Shown here: positions 54,253-64,000 of the stretch, piece by piece | Position numbering within the stretch: the stretch's first letter is position 1 | Layout of the letters: the number at the start of each line of letters is the position of its first letter | DNA from: Streptomyces flaveolus | Lineage (GTDB): Bacteria > Actinomycetota > Actinomycetes > Streptomycetales > Streptomycetaceae | Assembly (NCBI RefSeq): GCF_000716535.1 | Contig: NZ_JNWV01000019.1 | Coordinates: 124,001-188,000 of the forward strand | Length of the DNA: 64,000 bases | Direction: 5' to 3' | The notes under the pieces: generated by a model | Database searches by the model: none | What the model was told of the DNA's origin: nothing | What the model saw: only the letters and a program-made list of their open reading frames with translations | Made by a program: the position numbers and the translations under genes

Positions 54253-56025
54253 GTGCACTTGGCAGAGACACAGCAGGTGACACCCGGCCGGCGGACATCG
54301 TCGGTGGTGTCCGCCGATCCGGGGGCCCGCGCGGCGGCGCCGGACGGCCCCGCGCAGTGGCACCGCGTGCTGACACTCCTCGCCGACGTGAGCCTGTTCA
54401 TCGGCACGCGCTCGGTGTGGACCCAGGCGGCCACGCACCGACTGGTCCTCGCGGGGGTCGTCTCGGTCTGCTACGCCTCGATCCTGGTGACCGGCGTGCT
54501 CGCCCTCACCGTCCGCCGGACGCGCTCGCTGGCCCGCCTGGACCTGGTCGTGCTGTCGACAGCGGTCACCCTCGCCCTGTGCGCCTGGGCGCTGAACCAC
54601 GGCGGCGGCGACGAGGCGCTCCTCACCACCCAGGCCGCGCGGGAACTCGTCGCCGGGCACCCGGTGTACGACCAGCCCTGGCCCTGGCTGTTCCACGCCA
54701 AGGGCGTCGCGCTGACGCCGACCATGGACGGCGGGTACGACTTCACCTACGGCTATCCCCCACTGGCCCCGCTGCTCACCGCGCCCCTGCTGTGGCTGGG
54801 CCACGGCGGCGCCCCGGCGACGGCGGCGGCGACGGTCGCGCTGGTCGCCGGCACGGTGGCGCTGTGGCGGCTGCTCCCGGTGCCGTGGCGCTCGGCGGCG
54901 ACGATGGCCTGCCTCGGCTTCGGCTTCCTGCCGACGTACGCCCGCCAGGGCTACCCGGCGATCATCGGCATGGTGCTGCTGCTGCCGGTGGTGGTGCGCT
55001 GGCCCCGGCTCGGCGCGCGTGGCCGGCTGGGCGCGGCCGGGATCGCGCGGGCCGCGTGCCTCGGCGCGGCGTGTGCCGCCCAGCAACTGCCGTGGTTCGT
55101 CACGCCGTTCCTGCTGGCCGGGATCTACGCCGTGCGGCGCGGCGAGCTGGGCGGCCGGGCGGCGGCGCGGGTGCTGCTGCGGATCGCGGGGACCGCGGCG
55201 CTCACCTGGCTGCTGATCAACGTGTACTTCGTCGTGAGCGAGCCGGGCCCGTGGCTGCGGGGCATCGCCCTGCCGCTGACCCAGGGCGCGGTGCTGCACG
55301 GCCAGGGACTGGTGGGCGTCTCGCTGTACTTCACCCACGGCAGCGACCGCCTCGACTGGTACGGCCGGGCGAGCGTGCTGCTCGCCGCCGCGCTGCTGGC
55401 GGTGTTCGTGCTGTTCGTCCGGCGGCTCGGGCCGGCCGCGACCGTGCTGCCCTGGTGCGCCTTCTACCTGGCGACCCGCTCCCAGGACGGCTACTACCTG
55501 ATGATGACCCCGCTGTGGCTCGCGGCGGCTGTGACCGCGCCCCTGCCGGAGTTCGCCCACGCCTGGCAGCCGCGGCCCCGCCCGTTCACCGGCCCGCGCC
55601 GCCGGGCCGCACTGGCCGTGGCCGTCGTCGCGCTGATCACGCCCGCGCTGGCGAGCGCGACCCTGGCGGCGACGGGGACCCCGCCCCTGCGGATGGACGT
55701 CACGGCGGCCCGGCACGCATCGGCGCGGACCCTGTCCCGGCTGACCCTGCGGGTCACCAACACGGGCGGTACCGCGCTCACCCCGCACTACATGCTCAGC
55801 ACCGGCCAGGGCATGAGCCGGTACTGGTCGCTGATGCGCGGCCCGGCGACGATTCCCGCGCGCAGCACGGCGGCCGTCGAACTCTGGGCGCCGTCCGGCG
55901 GCTTCCAGGTGCCCTCGAAGCCCGGCACCCGGCTCCGGCTGCGCGCCTTCACGGCGCACCCGCAGACGCTTTCCACCCGGGACGTGCGCCGGGCGGAGCT
56001 GGACCTCAGGCCGCCGCGCGGGTGA
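54253..56025 (+). CDS. Polytopic membrane protein, GT-C/DUF2029-like
   Basis: 590 aa with about 11 hydrophobic segments between residues 45 and 470, then a C-terminal beta-rich extracytoplasmic domain (LRVTNTGGTALTPHYMLSTG...). The first large loop, GGGDEALLTTQAARELVAGHPVYDQPWPW, with acidic residues after the first helix, resembles polyprenyl-phosphate-dependent GT-C glycosyltransferases. The GTG at 54253 is chosen as the first codon after the promoter-like AT-rich stretch; no ribosome site is evident. Its last 20 bases overlap the convergent YceI gene. Confidence 0.72.
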   Translation: MHLAETQQVTPGRRTSSVVSADPGARAAAPDGPAQWHRVLTLLADVSLFIGTRSVWTQAATHRLVLAGVVSVCYASILVTGVLALTVRRTRSLARLDLVVLSTAVTLALCAWALNHGGGDEALLTTQAARELVAGHPVYDQPWPWLFHAKGVALTPTMDGGYDFTYGYPPLAPLLTAPLLWLGHGGAPATAAATVALVAGTVALWRLLPVPWRSAATMACLGFGFLPTYARQGYPAIIGMVLLLPVVVRWPRLGARGRLGAAGIARAACLGAACAAQQLPWFVTPFLLAGIYAVRRGELGGRAAARVLLRIAGTAALTWLLINVYFVVSEPGPWLRGIALPLTQGAVLHGQGLVGVSLYFTHGSDRLDWYGRASVLLAAALLAVFVLFVRRLGPAATVLPWCAFYLATRSQDGYYLMMTPLWLAAAVTAPLPEFAHAWQPRPRPFTGPRRRAALAVAVVALITPALASATLAATGTPPLRMDVTAARHASARTLSRLTLRVTNTGGTALTPHYMLSTGQGMSRYWSLMRGPATIPARSTAAVELWAPSGGFQVPSKPGTRLRLRAFTAHPQTLSTRDVRRAELDLRPPRG

Positions 56026-56521
56026 AGCGGAGCGCGGCCGTGACCGTGGTCAGGCCGCGCATCATGCCGAGCTGGTTCCAGACCATGCCGAACTGCTCGC
56101 GGTCCACGCTGAACTCCGTCTCCAGGGTCAGCGCGCCGGCGCTCACGCCGGTCAGGCGGGTGGTGAGGGAAAGGGGCCGGCTGACGCCCCGGACGGTGAG
56201 CTGTCCGGTGACCCGGACCGTGTCGCCGTCCAGCCGCTCCGCGCCGCGCACGGCGAAGGTGATCTCCGGGTGACGGTCGGTGTCGAAGAAGTCGGCCGAC
56301 CGCAGGTGTACGTCCCGCTTGGCGCTCTTCGTGTCGAGGGTGGCCGCGTCCACGGTCACGGTGCCGGTGGCCGAGCCGTCGGGCCGGACCTCGCCGGTGC
56401 CGCCGACGCCGGTGAAGGCGCCCTTCACGGTGACCAGGCCCCACAGGGTCCTGTGCCGCAGGCCCACGGTGGACGCGGTCGGATCGAGCTGCCAGAGGCC
56501 TGTTTCCACGGCTGCGGTCAT
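56006..56521 (-). CDS. YceI-family lipocalin-like protein
   Basis: 171 aa, no signal peptide. WQLDPTASTVGLRHRTLWGLVTVKGAF at the start, and LRSADFFDTDRHPEITFAV in the middle are characteristic of YceI, which binds isoprenoid-type lipids in a beta barrel. Divergent from a MarR regulator, with three shared operator-like palindromes, so it is probably repressed by that protein. Confidence 0.92.
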   Translation of the reverse strand: MTAAVETGLWQLDPTASTVGLRHRTLWGLVTVKGAFTGVGGTGEVRPDGSATGTVTVDAATLDTKSAKRDVHLRSADFFDTDRHPEITFAVRGAERLDGDTVRVTGQLTVRGVSRPLSLTTRLTGVSAGALTLETEFSVDREQFGMVWNQLGMMRGLTTVTAALRFTRAAA

Positions 56522-56544
56522 GGTCGTACTCCAATGTGAGGTGG

Positions 56545-56556
56545 TTCAAATTTGAA
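56545..56556. promoter_or_regulatory. MarR-type operator 1
   Basis: TTCAAATTTGAA, a perfect 12-bp palindrome 24 bp upstream of the YceI start. Confidence 0.75.
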
Positions 56557-56584
56557 TGACTAAGGGCGTCACGCTAACCCGTCA

Positions 56585-56596
56585 TCCAAATTTGAA
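56585..56596. promoter_or_regulatory. MarR-type operator 2
   Basis: TCCAAATTTGAA, same core as operator 1 with one changed base, 40 bp from it (about four helical turns). Confidence 0.7.
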
Positions 56597-56638
56597 CAAC
56601 CCACCCCGCCCAGTATGGACCGCACTCGTACAAATTTG

Positions 56639-56650
56639 GACAACAGGTAG
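56639..56650. promoter_or_regulatory. MarR-type operator 3
   Basis: TACAAATTTGGA ends 9 bp before the MarR ATG, so bound protein would block its own gene's start region (autorepression). Confidence 0.7.
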
Positions 56651-56659
56651 ACTCGACAC

Positions 56660-57157
56660 ATGTCCGCCTCCGACGCGCACACCGCCGACCAGCCCCCCTG
56701 CCCCCTCGCGCACGGCGACGGGCTGCTCCCGGACGAGCTGCGCGCCTGGATGGTCCTGCTGGCCGCGACCGGCGCCGTGGAGCAGCGGCTGCGGTCTGTC
56801 GTGAAGGAGACCCTCGACGTCTCCCACGACGAGTTCCTGATCCTGTGCCTGCTGGCCGAGCAGCCGCGCACCGGACTGCGGATGACCCAGGTCGCCGATC
56901 TCCTCGGCCGCCCCAAGACCCGCCTCACCTACCAGATCGCCTGCCTCCAGCGGGCCGGACTGGTCAGCCGCAGATCCGTGTGCGGCGACAAGCGGGGCGT
57001 GCAGGTCGCCCTCACCGACAAGGCCCGCGACCTGCTGCGCGAGACCTCCGCCCTGCTCGCCGGAACCGTCCGCCAGGCCCTCGCCGACTCCATGGGCCCC
57101 GAGCAGCGAGCGGCCGTGAGCGCCCTCGTACCGGACCTGGAGACCGAGGCCCACTGA
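56660..57157 (+). CDS. MarR-family regulator
   Basis: 165 aa. The winged helix is in DEFLILCLLAEQPRTGLRMTQVADLLGRPKTRLTYQIACLQRAGLVSRR (about 55-104), followed by the wing GDKRGVQVALTDKARDLL. Three cysteines (one in CPLA near the N-terminus, CLLA, SVCGDK) could sense oxidants or electrophiles, which is inference. Divergent from yceI with three CAAATTTG-core palindromes in between. Confidence 0.9.
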   Translation: MSASDAHTADQPPCPLAHGDGLLPDELRAWMVLLAATGAVEQRLRSVVKETLDVSHDEFLILCLLAEQPRTGLRMTQVADLLGRPKTRLTYQIACLQRAGLVSRRSVCGDKRGVQVALTDKARDLLRETSALLAGTVRQALADSMGPEQRAAVSALVPDLETEAH

Positions 57158-57258
57158 GCCGCCGGGCCCCGGAGAGACACAGGTCACCACCGCAAGAAGA
57201 GAAACCTCACAGCCCGTGCTCCGCCCTGGCTCCGACGCCCTGCCCTAGCATCCGAGCC

Positions 57259-59072
57259 ATGACGGTCCTGCCTGACGACGGGCTCTCCCTGGCCGCCGAG
57301 TTCCCTGACGCGACACATGAGCAGTGGCAACGCCTGGTCGAGGGCGTCCTGCGCAGGTCGGGCAAGGAACTGACCGGCGCGGCAGCGGAGGACGCCCTGT
57401 CCACGACGCTGGAGGACGGGCTGCGCACCCGGCCCCTGTACACCGCGCGCGACGGCGCGCCCGACCCCGGCCTGCCGGGCTTCGCCCCCTTCGTGCGGGG
57501 CAGCCGCCCGGAGGGCACCAGCACGAGCGGCTGGGACGTACGGCAGCGGCACACGGCACTCGCCGACGGCACGGCCGACGCCGTGCTCGCCGACCTGGAG
57601 AACGGCGGCACCTCCCTGTGGCTGGTGCTGGGCGAGGGCGGCATCCCGGTCTCCGAGCTGGGCCGCGCCCTCGACGGCGTCTACCTCGACCTGGCACCGG
57701 TCGCCCTGGACGCGGGCCGCGACACCGAGGCCGCCGCCGAGGCGCTGCTGCGGCTGTACGACGACAAGGGCATCGACCCGGAGGCCGCCCGCGGCAACCT
57801 GGGCGGCGACCCGCTCGGGTACGAGGCCCGCACCGGCACCGCACTGGACTTCGCCCCCTTCGCCGCCCTGGCCGTCCGCTGCGCCGAGCGGTACCCGGGC
57901 CTGCGCGCGCTGACCGTGGACGCGCTGCCGTACCACGAGGCGGGCGGCTCGGCCGCGCAGGAACTTGGTGCCTCGCTGGCCACCGGCGTGGCCTACCTGC
58001 GGGAGCTGACCGAGGCCGGGCTGGGTGTCGAACAGGCCGTCACCCAGCTGGAGTTCCGCTACGCGGCCACCGCCGACCAGTTCCTCACCATCGCCAAGCT
58101 CCGCGCGGCCCGCCGGCTGTGGGCGCGGGTCGCCGAGGTGTGCGGGGCGCCGGCCGCGGGCGCTCAGGTGCAGCACGTGGTGACGTCGCCGGTGATGATG
58201 ACCCGCCGCGACCCCTGGGTGAACATGCTGCGCACGACGGTCGCGACGCTCGCCGCGGGAGTGGGCGGCGCGGACTCCGTGACCGTGCTGCCGTTCGACC
58301 ACGCACTCGGCCTCCCGGACGCGTTCGCACGCCGGATCGCCCGCAACACCTCCTCCATCCTGATCGAGGAGTCCCACCTGGCCCGGGTCGTCGACCCGGC
58401 GGGCGGCTCCTGGTACGTCGAGCGACTGACGGACGAACTCGCCGAGGCCGCCTGGCAGTTCTTCCGGTCGATCGAACGCGACGGCGGTCAGGCGGCCGTC
58501 CTGCGCTCCGGACGGCTGCGCACCGACCTGGCGACGACCTGGGCGGAGCGCTCCAAGCGGCTCGCCAAGCGCCGCGAACCCATCACCGGGGTCAGCGAGT
58601 TCCCGCTGCTGGCCGAGAAGCCGGTGGAGCGCGCCGCCGCGCCCGAGCCGCCGTCCGGCGGGCTGCCGCGCGTGCGCCGCGACGAGGCGTTCGAGGAGCT
58701 GCGCGCCCGCTCCGACGCCCACCTGGCGGCGACCGGCACCCGGCCACGGATCTTCCTCGCCACGCTCGGCTCCGCCGCCGAGTACACCGCCCGCTCGGCC
58801 TTCGCCGCCAACCTCTTCCAGGCCGGCGGCATCGAGCCGGTCACCGAGGGCCGCTTCGAGGACAGCGGCGCGACCGAGGCCGTGCTGTGCTCCAGCGACG
58901 CGCTCTACGCCGAACAGGCCGAGGAGACCGCGAAGGCGCTGCGCGCGGCCGGTGCCCGGCACGTCTTCCTGGCGGGCCGCGGCGACTACGCCGGCATCGA
59001 CTCGTACGTCTTCGCGGGCTGTGACGCCGTGGACGTCCTGTCCGCGACCCTCGACCGCATGGGAGTGTCCTG

Positions 59073-59073
<1 letters not shown>
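57259..59073 (+). CDS. mutA: Methylmalonyl-CoA mutase small subunit
   Basis: 604 aa. The barrel half is conserved ([52 protein letters not shown]). The C-terminal domain ([26 protein letters not shown]) lacks the cobalamin DxHxxG motif, as expected of the non-catalytic partner. With MutB it interconverts succinyl-CoA and (R)-methylmalonyl-CoA, supplying polyketide precursors or clearing propionyl-CoA. TAGCAT at 57246-57251 lies 8 bp before the ATG and no ribosome site is seen, so the mRNA may be leaderless. Confidence 0.95.
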
Positions 59074-61247
<2,174 letters not shown>

Positions 61248-61254
61248 GGCCGCG

Positions 61255-62256
61255 ATGGCCGCGATCGATCTGGACACCTATGTGAAGGGTGTGCTCGACG
61301 GTAAGCGGGCCCTGGTGGCCCGCGCCATCACGCTCGTCGAGTCCACCCGGCCGCAACACCGGGCGCTGGCACAGCAGTTGCTCACCGAGCTGCTGCCGCA
61401 CAGCGGCCGGGCGCGGCGCATCGGCATCAGCGGGGTGCCGGGGGTCGGCAAGTCGACGTTCATCGACGCGTTCGGCACGATGCTGACCTCGCTGGGCCAC
61501 CGGGTGGCGGTCCTCGCCGTCGACCCGTCCTCCACCCGCACGGGCGGCTCCATCCTGGGCGACAAGACCAGGATGGAACGCCTGGCGGTCGACCCGGCGG
61601 CCTTCGTCCGCCCCTCCCCCAGCGCGGGAACGCTGGGCGGGGTCGCGAAGGCCACCCGGGAGTCGATGGTGGTGATGGAGGCGGCGGGCTACGACGTGAT
61701 CCTGGTCGAGACCGTAGGCGTCGGCCAGTCCGAGACGACGGTCGCCGAGATGGTCGACTCCTTCCTGCTGCTGACGCTGGCCCGCACCGGCGACCAGTTG
61801 CAGGGCATCAAGAAGGGCGTCCTGGAGCTGGCCGACGTGATCGCCGTCAACAAGGCGGACGGCCCGCACGAGCGCGACGCGCGGGCCGCGGCACGGGAGC
61901 TGGCGGGCGCGCTGCGCCTGATGCACGGCAAGGACGCCTTCTGGACCCCGCCGGTACTGCACTGCAGCGCCCGCGAGTCGACCGGCCTCGACACGGTCTG
62001 GGAGCGTCTGGAGCAGCACCGCACCCTGCTCGACTCCACCGGCCGGCTGGCCGCCAAGCGCCGGGACCAGCAGGTCGGCTGGACCTGGGCGATGGTCCGC
62101 GACGAACTCCTCGGCCGCCTGCACGCCGACCCGGCGGTCCGCGCGACCGCGCCGGACCTCGAACAGCAGGTCCGGGAAGGACGGTTGACGGCCACGCTGG
62201 CGGCGGAACGCATCCTGGCGGCTTTCGAGGGCCGCACGCCGCCACCCGGAGGCTGA
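61255..62256 (+). CDS. meaB: MeaB/ArgK-type G-protein chaperone of the mutase
   Basis: 333 aa GTPase: Walker A GVPGVGKST (about 60-68), switch segment DPSSTRTGGSILGDKTRM, VETVGVGQSET and base-recognition NKAD. MeaB loads intact adenosylcobalamin and protects the mutase from inactivation. It starts 7 bp after mutB and completes the operon, followed by a strong terminator. Confidence 0.95.
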   Translation: MAAIDLDTYVKGVLDGKRALVARAITLVESTRPQHRALAQQLLTELLPHSGRARRIGISGVPGVGKSTFIDAFGTMLTSLGHRVAVLAVDPSSTRTGGSILGDKTRMERLAVDPAAFVRPSPSAGTLGGVAKATRESMVVMEAAGYDVILVETVGVGQSETTVAEMVDSFLLLTLARTGDQLQGIKKGVLELADVIAVNKADGPHERDARAAARELAGALRLMHGKDAFWTPPVLHCSARESTGLDTVWERLEQHRTLLDSTGRLAAKRRDQQVGWTWAMVRDELLGRLHADPAVRATAPDLEQQVREGRLTATLAAERILAAFEGRTPPPGG

Positions 62257-62263
62257 CCGACCC

Positions 62264-62293
62264 GGCCCGCCGCGTCCACCGACGCGGCGGGCC
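62264..62293 (+). terminator. Terminator of the mutA-mutB-meaB operon
   Basis: GGCCCGCCGCGTC (62264-62276), loop CACC, GACGCGGCGGGCC (62281-62293): a perfect 13-bp stem 8 bp after the meaB stop. Confidence 0.9.
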
Positions 62294-62399
62294 GCACCGC
62301 AGCACCGGGATCCACGGCCGCCGGTCCTGGACGGGTTGCCGCGAACTCCTCCCGGCCGGCCCGAGCTTGGCCACGGTAGAGGCCTTCCGGAGGGAGGCT

Positions 62400-63100
62400 C
62401 TGGTGGACGCCGGCTTCTTCCCGGGTTTCGTCGCCACCAAGTCCTGGGGTGGTCCTTCGCAGAGGTCGTCGACCGACTCGAACGACTCGGTCTCCAGGCC
62501 CCGGCCACATCGGTATCCCACCTCGCACCCGACGACCTCCGCATCGTCAGTGAGCAGGTGACGGGAGACGCTCCCTGGCCGGACCCCGGCGAACCCGTGC
62601 ACCCGGTACACGTTCTCGATGCCGCGAACCAAACCGGGCACACCGTCGACCACGTCGTCGACCGCCTGACGGAATTCGGCTACCGGATGGCCATGCGTCC
62701 GGTACCGCCCCAGCAGCCCGGCGCTCTGCGGCTCCTCAGCGATACCTGCGACGCACAAGGGCCCTCGCTGGATCCCGGTACGAGCACCCCGCCCACATCG
62801 TGCGGGCCGCCTCCCTCACCGGGCACAGGACCGACGACGTCATCTCCCGTCTCACGCACTTCGGGTTCCGCATCGCCGCCCGCGTGCCGCAACCGGAACC
62901 GGTCGGCACGCGGATCACGAGCCGGGACCTGGACGGTGAAGAACCCCGGCCGGCCGGTCGATCCGGCTCATGTCCTGCGAGCCGCCGACGCCCTGAACCG
63001 GTCTCCCCGTGCCGTCGTCGCCCGGCTGGAAGAACTCGGTCACAGACTGTCCGACGGCGTGGCTCTGAGCCCCGGGGCGGGTCCCGCCGAACAGGGGTGA
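62400..63100 (+). pseudogene. Frameshifted remnant of a helical-repeat (wHTH-like) protein
   Basis: Repeats of one ~60-residue unit appear in alternating frames. Frame a has WSFAEVVDRLERLGLQ and PVHPVHVLDAANQTGHTV/DHVVDRLTEFGYRM. Near 62780 the next unit, HPAHIVRAASLTGHRTDDVI/SRLTHFGFRIAAR, is in another frame. From about 62950 frame a resumes with PVDPAHVLRAADALNRSPRA/VVARLEELGHRL, stopping at 63100. Shared positions (A.....TG...  V..RL...G.R) show they were one reading frame broken by at least two indels. No start codon with a ribosome site is seen. Such units occur as arrays in large actinobacterial conflict proteins, as I recall. Confidence 0.72.
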
Positions 63101-63562
63101 CGGGGTGGCGGCCTGCGCAGGTCAGAGCCCCTTGCGGCGGGGCTGCGAAAGGGCTGGGACAAACCGCCGGGCCAAACCCCGTTTCCATGAATTTCGATCA
63201 CGCTTGCTCCGTACTTCGACCGGGCACCGACACGATCAAGCCATGCGCCACGCCGAAGGCATCCGTGGGCGGGTCACCCGTCGACGGAACAAGTCTCAAA
63301 GCCTGGGCACAAATTCCACACATCCTCTCTCCAGATCGGTTCCGATGGTCTAGATTGACCGTGCTTCAGCTGTTCGGACACGAGGCGACCAATAATGATC
63401 TTTAAGTCCGGCACTACGGAAGGCCAGCAGTAGCGTCCCCGGTGCCGGACAAATGGATGATCAATTTCCGGAGCCCGAAAAGGGCTTCGGGTGCGGGGAG
63501 CACCCGAGGTTTCGACGGGTTCCACGTCGGCTCTGAAACGGCCGGGACGGCATGCGCGGGGG

Positions 63563-63626
63563 GCGGGGGCCTCCCGGGGGGAGGAACAGTACGGGAGGCG
63601 GGGGCCTTCCGAGGGGGCGGAACAGT
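63563..63626. repeat. Direct repeat upstream of the sugar transferase gene
   Basis: Two ~28-bp copies, GCGGGGGCCT(C/T)CCG... ending GGAACAGT, start at 63563 and 63598 (35 bp apart). They lie in the AT/GC-mixed leader of the next gene; possible duplicated regulator site. The stretch 63101-63668 holds no other gene I can support. Confidence 0.55.
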
Positions 63627-63668
63627 GTTGGGCGAACACGTCGAACCACTGGGACCTGGGGGGGTTCT

Positions 63669-64000
63669 GTGCGGCAAGGGGGACTTGTCAGCCCGTTTCC
63701 GCCGGCGCACGAGCGTCTGGCGAACGGGACAATCAGCCGGCCCGCGATCGATTGGGAGCAGCGGTACCGCCGTACCGTGATCATCAGCGATACCGTGGCC
63801 ACCGCCTTCGTGGTGGCGGCGATCGGCAACTTCTTCGGAGCCCGGGACGCGGCCAACTGGCACGAGAAATGGGGAATTCTCGCGTTCGGCACCGAGCTGC
63901 TGGTGCTGGGGACGCTCGCGGTGAGCCGGGCGTGGGCTCCGGCCGTGCTCGGCCAGGGAGCCGAGGAATTCCGGCGGCTCGGACGCTCACTGTTCACGGC
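63669..64000 (+). CDS. Polyprenyl-phosphate sugar transferase (WcaJ-like), N-terminal part, truncated by window
   Basis: The frame runs off the right end; about 110 residues are visible. The GTG at 63669 follows GGGGGGG; the sequence VRQGGLVSPFPPAHERL, then IDWEQRYRRTVIISDTVATA, FVVAAIGNFFGA and ILAFGTELLVLGTLAVSRAW shows the first two of the N-terminal membrane segments typical of exopolysaccharide polyprenyl glycosylphosphotransferases of Streptomyces. The catalytic domain is outside the window, so the call rests on N-terminal similarity. Confidence 0.72.
   Translation, partial: MRQGGLVSPFPPAHERLANGTISRPAIDWEQRYRRTVIISDTVATAFVVAAIGNFFGARDAANWHEKWGILAFGTELLVLGTLAVSRAWAPAVLGQGAEEFRRLGRSLFT

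Noticed and set aside
63344..63359. dre-like sequence GATGGTCTAGATTGAC
   Set aside because: The left half matches dre but the right half is broken (ATTGAC for ACCAGT), and it is over 300 bp from the next gene start.

Overview
The window is high-GC actinobacterial DNA, almost certainly a Streptomyces chromosome. Supporting this are the strong G/C third-position bias, frequent GTG starts and 4-nt ATGA/GTGA gene overlaps, a das-type chitobiose importer with dre operators, a K15-type DD-peptidase, a second SepF-like protein, and a mutA-mutB-meaB operon. I saw no tRNA, rRNA, insertion sequence, phage gene or CRISPR array.

Layout. (1) 0-10.1 kb: the right part of a natural-product cluster. A rightward operon holds the end of an NRPS (A-PCP-TE), a SyrP/TauD-type oxygenase and the SbnB/SbnA pair that makes L-2,3-diaminopropionate. 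It converges on a leftward five-gene operon: PhyH oxygenase, glycosyltransferase-like protein, PLP decarboxylase, GNAT and MFS exporter. (2) 10.2-16 kb: sugar importer dasABC plus a GH3 hexosaminidase, divergent from a DasR-like regulator, with three dre-like palindromes between them. (3) 16-24.2 kb: a secreted protein, then a CoA-dependent aromatic degradation island (RidA, acyl-CoA dehydrogenase, aryl-CoA ligase, PaaX regulator, monooxygenase/old-yellow-enzyme fusion, enoyl-CoA hydratase). It best fits 2-aminobenzoate. Two distant promoters share a 39-bp element. (4) 24.4-28.8 kb: an anti-sigma-type ATPase, then an arginine deiminase-type set (permease, ornithine carbamoyltransferase, arginine deiminase). 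(5) 28.9-41.1 kb: a conflict-type island. It holds a SARP-macro fusion, a membrane-anchored macro protein, and a TIR-like protein next to a membrane protein that carries the same Asn/Thr-rich motif at the opposite terminus. A tiny RiPP-like operon (34-aa peptide, B12 radical SAM enzyme, partner protein) and the Hen1/Pnkp RNA-repair operon follow.

(6) 41.2-48 kb: lipoprotein, DD-peptidase, membrane protein, LLM oxidoreductase, small proteins, MazG-like hydrolase and a RecF-like ATPase. (7) 48.2-53.6 kb: a three-gene operon ending in an Hsp70 ATPase fused to a PIN/NYN-type nuclease, followed by two minisatellite arrays. (8) 53.6-57.2 kb: SepF-like protein, polytopic membrane protein, and a divergent YceI/MarR pair with three shared operators. 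(9) 57.3-62.3 kb: methylmalonyl-CoA mutase and its chaperone. (10) 62.4-64 kb: a frameshifted remnant of a repeat protein, and the start of a polyprenyl-phosphate sugar transferase cut by the window edge.

The best candidates for an undescribed system are the TIR/macro/shared-motif locus (28.9-34.3 kb) and the GrpE-like/Hsp70-nuclease operon (48.2-52.7 kb).
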